Assembly: GCA_019054805.1 (NCBI GenBank)
Contig: JAHQIY010000004.1
Coordinates: forward strand, 806,001-870,000
DNA: 64,000 bases
From: Brachionus manjavacas
Taxonomy: Eukaryota; Rotifera; Eurotatoria; Ploima; Brachionidae
Direction: 5' to 3'
Every line of letters starts with the position of its first letter. The stretch's first letter is position 1. The position numbers were made by a program, and so were the translations under genes. Positions 20,376 to 31,837 of the stretch are shown here, in pieces. The notes under the pieces are model-generated. The model made no database searches, had not been told where the DNA came from, and worked only from the letters and a program-made list of their open reading frames with translations.

Positions 20376-21479
20376 GATAAAAAAGATAAATTTTGAACCT
20401 ACGCTGTATCATATTTTGAGCATTTTCACAATTCTTTTCTTACGGTATTTTTTGAATCTCAAAATCTTTAATGACGAGTTCTTTCAGATTACAAAAAGAA
20501 AGCAACTCTTAAATAAATAAAGTTATATGTTTAGTGTAAAATAAAAATATAAAAAAAAATTAAAAAAAACTAAATAAAGAAAAAAATTAAAAAGGATTTA
20601 TTTTTTAAATCTTTTAGACAAAAAAATATTTTGGTTTGGCTACAAGGAACATACAAATAAAGGATTCGTGAATTCTTTTTGGAACACTCGTTTAATTATT
20701 ATTATTTATTTATTTAAATCAAATTAATCTCCATTAGGGAAGTAAAAATAATAAATTTTTTTTTTTTAAGTTTTGCAAAAGAATAATAATAAATAAATAA
20801 AATACAAATAATAATAATAAATAAATAATAATAAATTAAATACAAATAAAAATCAGAAAAGGAAGAAAATTTTGGGCTCAAAAAAATTGTAAAGGTCTTT
20901 ATGATATTTAAAATATTTGTTTTTAAATAATAGTTTGGAGAGGGTCACGCCAAGTTCGTTTTTTAATTAATCACATTACAAGGAATTGTTGGAGAAAAAT
21001 ATCATAATTCTGCAAGTAAAATAAAGTAAAATTTTAATTTTTTTCACGAATTTTTAACGAAAAGATTTAGTTAAATTGATTGTTTATTAATTCGATTTAA
21101 CTTTGTGTAGTGTTTTCAAGACCTTAGTGAGCATTGACCAAATTGACAGAATCAATCAAAGAAATCTAAAATATTGGGTTTTTGTGACACGATTGAGGCT
21201 TTTTTCCAGATATTGATACGATCTCTGATTTAAATTGCGTTTAATTTTTCCATATTCATTTTTACATCAAAATTAATAGCCTGAAAATAAAGCTTACAAT
21301 CAAGCCATTTTGAAAACGCTATTTTTATCACTTAAAATATTTTAGTGGTAAAAAAAAATTAAACCTAAGGGGTTTTGGATCAAAATTAAGATTAGAAAAA
21401 AAAATTATGTTTAGCAAAATCTACAGAGTCTGTAAAGTTCACGAAATTCAAAACTTTAGTGCTATCTGAATTCTTTATT
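20376..21479. other. AT-rich DNA with simple repeats
   Basis: Contains ATAATAATAAATAAAT-type simple repeats near 20785-20850. No gene recognised. Confidence 0.5.
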
Positions 21480-21768
21480 TTTGACTCAAAATTCGTAATC
21501 TACGCCCTCGGAAATTAAAAAAAATTTTTTTTTTTTATAGCAGCATAATAGCAGACCCTTTAAAAAGTTGTTGTTCTTTAAGACTCAAAATCTCAAAGAT
21601 AAAACTTAAATATACTAAAAAAGTATATATATTCTGAAAGAGCATTAAATTCTCTACATGCTAATTTAGAAAAAAAAAGTGTGGCGGTTTTTGTTGGTTA
21701 AAAAAAGGAAAAAAATGTGATTTTTAACAAATTTGTCAAATTTGAACTCTTTAATTAGAATTTTTAGA

Positions 21769-21915
21769 TTAAACTAAAGAATTCGATATTTTTAGGTGCT
21801 CAACTACTGTTTTTTTTTATTTTCCTGAAAAATATGCTTTTAGGACTTGACCGTATGTCGCACCATCATTGTAACCTCCTAAACACCGCCAAAATCGTCT
21901 AATTAATGAAATTTA
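21769..21915 (-). pseudogene. Conserved unknown protein family X, C-terminal fragment (inverted copy)
   Basis: The minus strand reads SLIRRFWRCLGGYNDGATYG, QVLKAYFSGK, a TAA, then KKTVVEHLKISNSLV and a final TAA at 21769-21771. The frame continues across the internal TAA, and both parts match the copy at 58557-58757 (KLIRRFWCCLKAYKNGLSYG, QILKTYFSGK, EHLRISNSLLI and stop). The shared stop position marks a true C-terminus. I do not recognise the family. Aromatic and basic residues (RRFW, YGQ-LK-YFSGK) are the fixed positions. It could be the end of a transposase or another transposon-borne protein. Confidence 0.55.
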
Positions 21916-21977
21916 GGCAAAAAACAATCTTATGTCTTATGAGCTCAATCCTAAAAAAGGTCTTTAATGTTATTTAA

Positions 21978-22219
21978 AACAGCATATTAGAGCAAGAACA
22001 AATCAGACATTTCCAAGAATGATGGAGCTTTTAACCGAAGCAAGAGAAAAGTATTTTGGTTCTGAGCTTTCAAAAAAATTAATGAGACGATTTTGGCGGT
22101 GTTTAGGTGGTTACAATAATGGTGCGACATACGGTCAAGTCCTAAAAGCATATTGGTTCTTGAGTTACATAAATTTTGTGATTTTCTTTCGAATTGTCAT
22201 TTTGAGATTAAAAATGTGA
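21978..22219 (+). pseudogene. Conserved unknown protein family X, second fragment
   Basis: The open frame starts after a stop near 21965 and reads KQHIRARTNQTFPRMMELLT, EAREKYFGSELSKKLMRRFW, RCLGGYNNGATYGQVLKAY, then diverges (WFLSY) before the YFSGK block seen in the other copies. Compared with the 58.6-kb copy, about 22 of 41 aligned residues are identical, while the DNA differs at many third positions. This suggests the peptide was once under protein-level selection. The first ATG (22019) is not necessarily the start because homology extends to its left. Confidence 0.55.
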
Positions 22220-23137
22220 GATTAAGTATTTGTGAAATTTGTAATTTGATTCATTTAAAATTCAGAAAATTTTCCTAACACTTCAACGACCCGAGGGTTT
22301 TTTTCACCATTTTTGGCACTTAATTTGCATTTATCTCAAATAATTTAATCATTTTTGAAAATAAAAAATTTTTCCTTATCAGTCTTGTTTAAAATTATTT
22401 TTATAATTATTTTCATGGACTAATTTTAAAAGTTTTTTACATGAATTTTTTCCAATTGCTCCGAAACTAAAATTGAAATTAAAAAAAAATAAGGTTTAAG
22501 TACTGTACTTAAATTGAGAAATTATTTAATATTTTAAAATTTAAAAAAAATTATTCAAAGAAGGAAAAATATCTAAGTAATAAAATTTTTTTTATATTTA
22601 GCGAATTACTAATATCAAATATTTATTCAAACACTTTTAAAAATAATTTTTCAATTTTTATTTTTGTGAAAAGTTTGTTTTACTAGAGCGGATTTTTCAA
22701 ACCCTTGATTAAAAAATATTAATGTACTCATAAAAGAAATATGTGGTGCATCTTCCATAATAATTATTTAGATGAAAATTGTGAAAGTAAAACAAATCTG
22801 TTGTCTTCTTCCTGGCAAAGAATGACAACAGAATGGCTTCAATTCTTTTAGAACAATTTCCGTAAATGCTTTTTTTTAATTTGAATTTTTTTTCAAGATG
22901 TTTTTCTAATTAATTAAAATTTAGTAAAAAAATTTTTCCAGAAAAATCTGGAAGGTAAAAGCCACTAAATTCCAAATCAATTCCTCAAGGGTCTAATTTA
23001 TTTGAATGTCAATTTAATTAATCTATCATTCGCAAATAATTCACATATCATGATTATTTCTTTGTCGACTATCGATTTTAGTTAAGTATGCCATGGAAAA
23101 ATAATAAAATTTCATCGCTTAATTAATTTAATTGATT
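22220..23137. other. AT-rich DNA, no gene recognised
   Basis: No motif-bearing frame or transposon end seen. Confidence 0.55.
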
Positions 23138-23979
23138 CGATTATAGTAGTAGTAGTAGTAGTAATTATAATTGCTACGCTTTCGCGTTAAGTCCGGTTAT
23201 ATCCAGACCATAAGCAATAATTTAGTCTTTCAAAAGTATGTCTAAATTAGTTTTAAAAATGTTTGTTGATTTTGATTCTATAACTTTGTTTCCAAGCTGA
23301 TTCCAATCATTGACTATTCTGTTGGTGAAAAAGTTGAATCTTGGTGCACAGTTTTTGACAATTTCTCTTCTTAATCTGTAGTTGTTGCCTCTTGTTTTAT
23401 TTACACCAAAAACCTTGTCTGGTTGTTTATACCAGTTGACTTGATCGTAATTATTGAGCAACTTAAACATTTGTATTAAATCACCTCTCTTTCTTCTTGT
23501 TTTAAGTGTTGTAAGTTTTAGCCTTCTTAGTCGTTCTGGATACTCTAGATTCGATAAACCTGAGATAGAACGCGTTGCTCTTCTCTGAACCTTTTCAAGC
23601 GCATCAATGTCCTTCTTTAGGTATGGGTTCCATGCCGAAACAGCAAACTCTAAATGAGGCCGAACCAGACTCTTATACATCTTACAAATAACGTTCTCAC
23701 TGCGATTACTCAAGCCATTTAAGACTAACCCCAAGATTCTATTCGCTCTTGAAGCCGACGTGCTGACCTGCTTACCCCATTTCATATCACTTGTCACCAT
23801 TACGCCCAAATCCCTTTGCTCGGTTGCAACTGCTAACTTCTGAACACCTTTGCTGCTTGAAATAAAAAATTCGTTTTTCGGATTGTTTTTGCCAATATGC
23901 ATTATCTCACACTTTTCGATATTAAGGCCCATTGACCACTCCCTACACCATTTCACTAGCTCGTCAATATCCGATTATA
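23138..23979 (-). mobile_element. 5'-truncated LINE (LINE-A group) with 8-bp target duplication
   Basis: CGATTATA occurs at 23138-23145, next to the trinucleotide tail (TAG repeats at 23145-23163, CTA on the minus strand), and again at 23972-23979, next to the truncated 5' end. The insert is about 830 bp. A preserved reading frame, a clear tail and intact flanks make it one of the youngest insertions in the window. Its 3' untranslated region lies at 23165-23220. Confidence 0.82.
23222..23956 (-). CDS. LINE ORF2 C-terminal portion (after the YADD motif), open
   Basis: An uninterrupted 244-residue frame starts in the region following the catalytic motif: WCREWSMGLNIEKCEIMHIG, a QRDLGVMVTSDMKWGKQ block, MYKSLVRPHLEFAVSAWNPY, LEKVQRRATRSISGL, RLRRLKLTTLKTRRKRGDLI, QMFKLLNNYDQVNW, RREIVKNCAPRFNFFTNRI, and IFKTNLDILLKD at the end. 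All are standard for the CR1/L2 group thumb and C-terminal region. No catalytic palm is present, so it cannot act as a polymerase. The ATG is internal to the family protein and not a native start. Confidence 0.88.
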   Translation of the reverse strand: MKWCREWSMGLNIEKCEIMHIGKNNPKNEFFISSSKGVQKLAVATEQRDLGVMVTSDMKWGKQVSTSASRANRILGLVLNGLSNRSENVICKMYKSLVRPHLEFAVSAWNPYLKKDIDALEKVQRRATRSISGLSNLEYPERLRRLKLTTLKTRRKRGDLIQMFKLLNNYDQVNWYKQPDKVFGVNKTRGNNYRLRREIVKNCAPRFNFFTNRIVNDWNQLGNKVIESKSTNIFKTNLDILLKD

Positions 23980-25850
23980 AAATTCTTTTTTTATTTTCTG
24001 TGTAGGCCCAATCTTCTCAAAGCAAAATTAATAGAGAAAAATCAATCTTAACCCTGTTGAGCGAGGGATTCCGCGACACAAGCTTAGATTTCTATAAATC
24101 TAAAATTTCATGAAAAACTATATTCCTCTAAATCTATCATTTTTAGCATCTATTTTCGATGTGCCAACTTGATCAAGAAATGCTATTTTTAAAGAAAAAA
24201 TAAATTTTTATTTAATTTATTTTAGAAAAATTGATAAAAATTTAATTTTTAAATGACATTTTTCTAAAAATACCCGCTTCTTCAAATTTATCGGAATCTT
24301 AAGCCATTAATTATTTGGATTTTTTTGATATAAAAAAGATTTTTTTTTATTTTTTAACCTTCAAAAGATGAATAAATTTTTTAATCAATTTCAAGTTAAT
24401 TAAAATAGTTAATAAATCAATTAGTTTTATCTTAAATAACCATTGTAAATATTTGTCTATCAAACTTATCGTATTGATAAATACGAATCATTAATGTTTA
24501 GCTGATGCAAAAAATTATGTTTGTCGAAAATTTGTTTAACCTACTCCAGAAATTTAAGTTACCATGTGAATGCATAGACAGATCTACACAGTGACAAAAT
24601 CTTCGATAAAATTTGACAATAGAATGACCAGGGTTTGCACGTATGGGATTTGCCATCTATTAATTAAAAGTGAATTCACAAAAAAGATAAGAAAAAAATA
24701 AATTTCTAAAAGTCTTTTTCTGATCAAAATTTCGGGTCGCAGAAAAAAGTCATTCTATAAGTTTTTTTAAAAAATTTTATGATAATTTTTTTAATTAAAC
24801 TTTTAATTTTTTTTCCATTCCGACGTTCATTCATCTAGTTATTTTATTTTTTCTGAGAAAATTAGAATTATTAAAAAATTGGGACCCTTCTGGTTTCTTA
24901 AAATTAAAAAAATCAAAATCATTATCTGCGATATTTTTTTTTTAATTTAAAAAAAAAATAATAATTATTTTAACTATTTAAGTAACTTTTAGGTATTTTT
25001 TTTAAGCCTAGAGATCTCAATTAATATAATTTTCGAAAAATATTTTAATAGTTGAACTATGAAATGGTGAAAACAAATGGCAATTTCATTCAGATGCTTG
25101 GCAAGATGATTATAAAAAATTTTGAAAATTGATTTCGACATTAAAAGTCATTATTTTCTAAATTATTTTTTTATTAAAAGGTTATACTAATCTGGTAGAA
25201 TCAAAATAATTAAATCTTTCAAATTTTCAAATCTCTCTTTTATTTTACAATTTAAAAGTATTTTTTTTCAAAATTTTAATTTAAAAAATAAATTGGATAG
25301 TAATAATAATTTTTTTTATTTTTGACTAAGAAAATTTGAACCCATTATTTATGCTATTTTTCATTTTAAACAATGTTCTCAATATTATTTAGTAATCAAA
25401 CTTGTTTTAAATTAATTAATTCAAATTCAATTTTTTTTTAATTTTTTTCTAATTTCAATAAAATTCCCGATCCAGTTTAAGTTTTATACAATGATCTCTT
25501 AAAACTCGCATTTTCTTTATTTTAATTTTTTACCTGGTAGTTTATCACAAGAGTTGATAATAGCCCAGATTACATATGATAAGGCACTACGGTATTCGAT
25601 GGTTATTAAATGTATTTTTTGTTAACTGTTAACTTAATGTTAACTGATCAATGAATTTTATTATTTTAAGACGGAAGTTACTAAATAGGCTGCAGATTGG
25701 AATCTAGCTAAATTTGATAATACATTTTTTAATTAAGAAAAATAACAGCTATAAAAAGTCTAAGCCTTCGACTACTAGTGGGACAAATTTTGACATACAA
25801 TTCTGAGTTGTGTTGATTTCGATTTCAAGGTCCTTTTTTACATGCTGATC
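23980..25850. other. AT-rich DNA, no gene recognised
   Basis: Long A/T runs. Short less-biased patches (about 24040-24100, 24540-24650) have no recognisable coding motif. Confidence 0.5.
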
Positions 25851-26577
25851 TACAGTGCTTTTTTATTACATGGTTCTTACAGAAATTTGTGTTATTTTAC
25901 GTTATCTTACACTCTCTCTAATGTAAGATTAGTAAAATTTCGTAAAATAACATCATTATAAATTAAAGGTAAATTCAATTTCAGCAAAAAAATTGGCAAT
26001 TTTTGCTTTTTTTTTTTTGATTTTAATTAAATTTTTATAATTTTCATATTTTTCAAACAAAATAATTTTTGAATTTTCGAATTATTTTGTCATAATTTTT
26101 GGTAATTTTTGCAAAAATATATTAGCTCTTGAAAGAAATGGTAAGAAATTTCATGATTTTAGATTTTAATCATTTTTTTTAAAGTTTATTCTTAATTAAA
26201 AATCAAAAAAAAATTTCCGTTTGATACCAAATAAGTTTAACTGCTTGACGATCTACCATTTTTACTAATTACCACATATATTTCCTTTTTTTCGTTTAAT
26301 GAATTGATAAATTTTAAAGAATGTAATAATTTAATTTTTTTTTAAGTGTTCAATATAATTTTGACACTTTTCAGATGTTAATAGTTTTTTAAATTCAACA
26401 ATTTTTTTCTAAAAAGATCTTGTTCACTTTTAGAAAAAAATTTTCTAGCAAATTTTCCAACTCGTTCCGAACCATTTAAATGGAATTTAGATCTGGAGAT
26501 CTTGGTGGAGATCTAATCTTTTGAAATTTTTTTGAAAAATTATTAAACAACATAAATTTATTTTTCCTAAATTTGCA

Positions 26578-26748
26578 TATGCAAAAGGAATTAAATAGTC
26601 GCCTAAAATCTGATTGTAAATTTATTGATGATCAGATGGAAATTGATGTTGAACCTCCTAATAATTATTGTCAAGAATCATTATTTTAATCAGGGTCTGA
26701 AACAGAGGAAACAGATAGAGAAGTTTTCTTTCCAAAAGAAGGAATTTA
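26578..26748 (+). pseudogene. Acidic reading frame inside the Tc1/mariner region
   Basis: One frame reads MQKELNSRLKSDCKFIDDQM, EIDVEPPNNYCQESLF, a TAA, then SGSETEETDREVFFPKEGI and stop. Its residue use (Asp/Glu, Pro, Ser) is unlike the Lys/Ile/Asn/Phe noise of the surrounding AT-rich DNA, and the style stays the same across the stop. That suggests a dead coding segment. It lies between the putative left end and the transposase, so it may be an N-terminal part of the transposase or an unrelated insert. Not identified. Confidence 0.35.
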
Positions 26749-27099
26749 ATTTTTTAATGAATTCGTAAATTTACGTAAAAACTGTTAAAAATAAAAAGAC
26801 CAAAAAAAGCTCAATTTTTTTAATTTTTTAATACATTACTGCTAAGATTTTCTTTTTTTACGTTATTTTACCTGAGACTCCGTAAAATTACGGAATTTGA
26901 GTCATTTCTTTTAAATAGAGATTTAATTTCTCCCCCAAAGTCTCCCGATTTAAATCCCACTCTTTAATGAAAGAAAAATGCCAAAATTATATTAATCATT
27001 AAAAAAGAGTCATGAAAATTACGTGAAAAAAAGTAATTTTTTTCTCCGAATTCAGGCCCAAAATTTTTTAAAAATGTCAAATTCTCAAAAAAAGTCCTA

Positions 27100-27569
27100 C
27101 AGTGGTGTTCCGGATTTAGTAACTTACATAAATTTACGTAAAAAAATAGTAAATAAACCGAATTTTACGTAATATATTGTAAATTTACAAAAGTAAAAAA
27201 ATGTAAATTTACAAAAGTAAAAAAATGTAAATTTACTAGATTTTATGTAAAATTTGGTAAATTTCGATCATTTTACGTAAATTTATGTAAAAAAAAAAGC
27301 CCAAAAAATTGAAAAAATTTGGCACTTTTGAATTTTGAATTTTGAAAAATTAATTTTTGCTATCCTTCAATATTTATATTCAAAAATTATGAAAAAAAAA
27401 ATTTACCATAATTTACGTAAATTTTGGTAAAATGTAATCAATTTAATCATTTTTAACATTTTTTTACTTTTGTAAATTTACGGAAATTTGCGATATATTA
27501 CGAAAAATTAGGTAAATTTACTATCTTTTACGTAAATTATCGTAAATTACTAAATCCGGAACACCACTG
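27100..27569. mobile_element. 470-bp MITE with Tc1/mariner-like ends, rich in TTTACGTAAA
   Basis: The left end CAGTGGTGTTCCGGATTTAG (27100) and its exact complement ending at 27569 form inverted repeats of at least 23 bp. They are directly flanked by TA on both sides (27098-27099 and 27570-27571). TIRs starting CAGT with TA target duplication are the rule for Tc1/mariner. The interior repeatedly uses TTTACGTAAA and GTAAATTTAC, so it can fold along most of its length. It carries no protein. It sits inside the larger Tc1/mariner relic. Confidence 0.88.
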
Positions 27570-28091
27570 TAGTTTTTGGAATTTTTACTTTTTACAGAAA
27601 TTTACGTAATTTCCGGTAATATTACGTTAATTCAGGTAAAATTACTTTTTTTTACTTTGGTAAACTTACGGAATTCCACGTAAAATTACGTAAAAATAGA
27701 AAATTATAGCATTCATTTATTTTCTAACAAATTTTGAATAAAGAAGTTTATATTTATTTGTTTATATTTTTACCATAGGTTACATTTTTTTACTAGTTTT
27801 TACGTAAATTTAGCTAAAAAAAGGTAAAATATGGTAAAAAATAATAAAAAGTATTTTTTGAAAAGAAAATAAAGAAATTTTTATTTTTCTAATTAACTAT
27901 TATTCTGACCATCCGTCATTTTTATCTATTACTATATCAATTACCTAAAGAAATAACTTAATAAAATAAAGTTAAATTCGATTAGGATTTCGTTGTAGAC
28001 GACTAAGAAAAACACCTAACTTAATAAAACTGCATAAGTTATCTCGTCTGATTTGGTTTCCTAGACATAAAAACTATAATTTTGATGATTA

Positions 28092-28560
28092 GGTTTTTGT
28101 AGATGAAACAAGCATAATAGTTTAAGATAATACCATTTAACCCTTTCCTCGTCTCAACCAGAAGCAATGCCATGCAGTGTATTTTATTTATTGAAAATTT
28201 TTTTTCTTTAGTTATCAATTAAAAAGGGGTTTAAAGAAATATGGATCAATTTTTGTATATAGATATTTTGGCAGAATATTTATTTCCGTATGTTGCTTCT
28301 AGTTTAAATAAAAATTTTAAACTTCATCAAGATAAAGATCCTAAACACAAGTCATACATATGTACAATCTTTATAGATACAAAAAACATCAACTGGGTAA
28401 AATATAGTTTAGAAAATAATAAGATGTAATTGCAAAATTTTTATTTAATATCAAGGTTAGCGCACCTGCTTACTCACCAGATCTAAACCTAATAGAAATG
28501 GTTTGGAATGAATTGAAAAGATTTTTTAGAGCAAATGATCCTCAAAATGATGAAGAATAG
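28092..28560 (+). pseudogene. Tc1/mariner transposase remnant (DDE catalytic region)
   Basis: Three catalytic blocks of the family are visible in order. VFVDETSI at 28093-28116 corresponds to the first Asp. The frame from 28241 contains YIDILAEYLFPYV and KLHQDKDPKHKS, with the second Asp. APAYSPDLNLIEMVWNELKR at 28462-28521 has the third acidic residue. The protein ends FFRANDPQNDEE with a TAG at 28558-28560. The blocks lie in different frames separated by stops, so it is inactive. Its role would have been cut-and-paste transposition at TA sites. Confidence 0.85.
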
Positions 28561-28774
28561 CTAGTTTAATTTATGAATAAATACTTATTTTTACCATATT
28601 TTACCTTTTTTTACCTAAATTTACGTAAAAAAAGTAACCTTTAGGAACTACTTTATTCAAAATTTAATAGAAAAAAAATAAAAAATTCTAAAAATTGAGC
28701 TTCTTGTGGCCTTTTCATTTTTACCAGTTATTTTACGTAAAATTACCAGAAATCCACGTGTCAAATCGGCACTG

Positions 28775-30290
28775 AAATTCATGAAAAAATTTTTCTAATT
28801 CAATTAAATTCTTGAGACTGTGGCGTGTACGTATGTAAATTTGGGAAAATTTTATCGCAAGGATTTAAAAATTTTTCTTTTTTATCGAAAGATTGTTATT
28901 TTTACCGTAAAAATTTATTTTTTTTTTTTCATAATTTGAAATTTTTTCATTACTAAAATTTTTTTTACAATAATTAATTTAAATTAATTTCATCTGTCTG
29001 TAATAATTAGAAGTATTTATCCACTTTTTGTTTTTGTCGTTATGATATAATAATTTTTATTTTTTTTTAATCCTTGAAAGATTATCTTTTAGACAGACTT
29101 TTATATAAATCTAAAAATTACAGAATCAAAAAATTCTCAGACACTGGATCTCTTTACCCGGGCTCAAGGATAAATGGCTTATTTAAAAAGAAACTTTAAA
29201 ATAAAAAAGATAACTATTGTTTTTTAAAATTTGTAAACTATTATTTTTCAAAATTTAAAAACTTTTGGACATTGCATTCCTATTTTTTTAAGAACAAAAA
29301 CGCGCCAACTTTTTTTAAACCCCTGCTAAATGAATTGTACCCTCTTCCCTCTTGTTAATATTATTTGGAAAAATAAAAAGCAATTTCAGCATTTTACTTT
29401 ACTTATTAAAAAATAGTCTGCAATGACATATCACTTGTTTGTGTTGGTATTGATTGTTTAAATTTAAACCATCGATGCCAAATCAGATGGAAATAATTCT
29501 TCTTTATGCGCGATTATTTATTAATTGATCCATTTTCAAATTTGTTTCGCCATATTAAAAATCATTCATTAATTTGTGCTCTAATAGATTATTGTTTAGG
29601 AAGTTTTAAAAAATTTCCATCTAATTTTTCCACATTCATTTAAACATCTAGATTTTTGGAAAAAATTTTTACACTCTTAGCTGTGGCTAATTAGTTTCTA
29701 TTTTGATCTCTTTGTTAAACGAATTATTTTAAGCTGAAAAATGATTTTATTAATTGTCACTGAAGCTTAGTTTTATGTTCAAAATATGAAAGACTTTGAG
29801 AGAAGTCATTAAGCGATTCTTGAGAATTCTACATTTAGTCCCTCAATATCTAAACATAAATCAATTGTAAATTTTTTTTTTTTGTATTATTTAAAATTTT
29901 TCAAAATTTGAAATTCAAACAAGGAACTAAAATAAATAAATAAAGAAAGAAAACTAATTTACATTTGAAAAAAGATGAGTAAACGAGAAAAAATTCAAGA
30001 ACTCAAAAAAATTTAAAAATTTACACAAGAAAATAAAATCACTTTTTTATTTTCGTAATATCTTATGAATTACTTTACAATCATTTATTTTCATTGAGCC
30101 AAAATAAGAGATTTTTAAAGTTAAATGTTTAATTTATTTTAAAGGAAAATAAAGTCTTCCTATGTTTAAAGAATTGAAAAATTTCAAAATAATAAATTTT
30201 GTAAAATAAAAACAAATGATATTATGATAAATATTTTTTTCTTTCTGCTCATTCTGGTCTTGTTCATCCTCAGCATTAATTTCATCTTCT
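28775..30290. other. AT-rich DNA, no gene recognised
   Basis: Only A/T-rich non-coding sequence seen. Confidence 0.55.
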
Positions 30291-30299
30291 TTGTTTTGT

Positions 30300-30722
30300 T
30301 CTAACCCTTTTTTTCTTCTTGAAATAAATATAGTAAATCATATGAGAGTGAGAGAATTGGGTCTTTTAAAAAAGAAAGACAGGAGTGAGATAGCGGAGAT
30401 TTTGAATGCACAATTCAAATCTATCTTTTCGGTAGACGATGGTGACTTTCAGGAATTTGAAATGAGAACCGAGTTCAAGAGTGGCACAAGTTCTTACTTA
30501 ACCGAACAGCTTCAACCTGGAATCTTTGACCCTCAGAAATAGTAGGGACTGATACGGTCAATCAGTTTAAGGCCGAAATTGATGGACACATGAAGTCGGA
30601 GACCTCGAGAAGATCTATTTACAGAATAAAATACTGGAAACTTTGACTTAATGCAACCAAGGTTGCAAGCTGATAAAGTGCAGCGTTATGAACTACACTC
30701 ACACTAGTACTACTACTACAAT
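30300..30722 (+). mobile_element. Internally deleted LINE (LINE-A group)
   Basis: The plus frame 30339-30542 has reverse transcriptase entry sequence: KKKDRSEIAEILNAQFKSIF followed by SVDDGDFQEFEMRTEFKS. After two stops, the frame at about 30546-30640 has GTDTVNQFKAEIDGHMKSE, matching the closing FK-ID block of LINE ORF2. The element then ends in TACTACTACTAC at about 30706-30720, the family tail on the opposite strand from the 814 and 23138 copies. The whole catalytic domain between these blocks is missing, so it is a mini-element of roughly 420 bp or longer. Confidence 0.7.
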
Positions 30723-31837
30723 ATTTTTTCTCTAAAATAAACAGAACTTATTAATTTCTTAAGTAAATTACTCGAAAATGAACAAGAATTCAAACTAATA
30801 TATTCTTAATAAATTTTTGAAAAGGATCTTTTTCTAATCTTTAAAATTTTCTTAAACATTAGAAGTAAATAAATTCTTTTAAGATTCGTATAAGATCTTA
30901 AATAAGAATAATAAGAATCAATCTTTGGGTTGATAAATCTTTGTTTTAGAAAAAATATTTTAATCTCTAAAAATGAAATAAAAGTTTAATGAATTGAAAT
31001 TAAACTTAAATATTGTAATCAACTTTTCTAAAGGGTTCAATTTGATTTTTATTTTTTAAGATTTTTTAAAATTTGAATAGTTTTAAATAAGGGATAATTT
31101 TTATTTTTTTTATGACTTAGATTCTTTTTAAAAAGAAAAAATAAAGTAATCCACTGAAGAAAAAAAAAGACTCTTGAAGTTTTTTGTACATTTTTGTTTT
31201 GACTGCAAATTACGTAAAATATTGAAAATTTATTATTTTTAACTTTGGTAAATTTACTTTATTTTAAGAAAATTGTTGTAAAATAAAAAAAGCAGAACAT
31301 CATTATATTTATTTTCTCTTTTTATTTTTAGTATTTATGATTCAAATAAGTGTTGAAAATCGAATATTGTTTTTGATTTAATATTTAAATATTTTTCAAT
31401 TAATATTTAATTATTTTTGTTAAAAAAAAGTTAAAGTTTGAATTGAATATATTTTGGAATTAAAAAAAAATGAATATTAAAATTATTTACATTTTTAAAA
31501 GAAAAAAAAATTGGAAAGCTTTTTTGGTTTGCCTTCCAAAAATCCAAAGGATTTTTTTCTAAGAAGATTCCAAATTTTCCATTTTACAATGTTTAAATTT
31601 TGATATCATTTTAAATTTGTTTAATAAAATCAAAAATTTGGAGTCTGCTTCTTTTCTAATTAATTTGTGAATTAATATCTTGAGTTATTGCCGTAAAATG
31701 CAGAAGCGTGAGTATCCTTAAGTTTTAGGTATTTTTTTGAATCTATAGGGTTAATCAGAAATTAACCAAAATTATTAATTTTTGAAAAAGCTTAATACAA
31801 ATTAAAAATAAATCGAATTTATATTTAAAATTTTTAA
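30723..31837. other. AT-rich DNA, no gene recognised
   Basis: Contains one weak patch near 31205-31275 with TTACGTAAAA and GGTAAATTTAC that could be an old Tc1/mariner-like fragment. Otherwise nothing. Confidence 0.45.

Larger units (their letters stand above)
21480..22219. mobile_element. Repeat family C copy with an inverted duplication of a coding segment
   Basis: Shares ATTCGTAATCTACG (21490) with 58085-58100 and the AAAGAGC-TTAAATTCTCTA motif (21637) with 58265 and 18130. It contains two opposed copies of a conserved C-terminal coding segment (minus at 21769-21915, plus at 21978-22154). A 76-bp near-perfect inverted repeat is created by them (21832-21907 and 22079-22154). Transcription through it would give a hairpin RNA with a ~170-nt loop. 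The type of element is unknown. Confidence 0.55.
25853..28774 (+). mobile_element. Decayed Tc1/mariner-type transposon
   Basis: A TA dinucleotide followed by CAGTGC lies at 25851-25858, and the complementary GCACTG lies at 28769-28774. Both ends lead into TTTTACGTAA-type motifs (for example GTTATTTTACGT on the left; ACGTAAAATTACCAGAAATC on the right). Inside is a broken transposase with Tc1/mariner motifs at 28092-28560, and an unrelated-looking 470-bp MITE is nested at 27100-27569. The right TA is not preserved, and end similarity is only partial, so the exact borders are uncertain. The transposase itself is firm. Confidence 0.5.

Noticed and set aside
27100..27569. CRISPR-like array of TTTACGTAAA words
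   Set aside because: Spacing is irregular, repeats are short and palindromic, ends are transposon TIRs with TA duplication, and the genome is eukaryotic.
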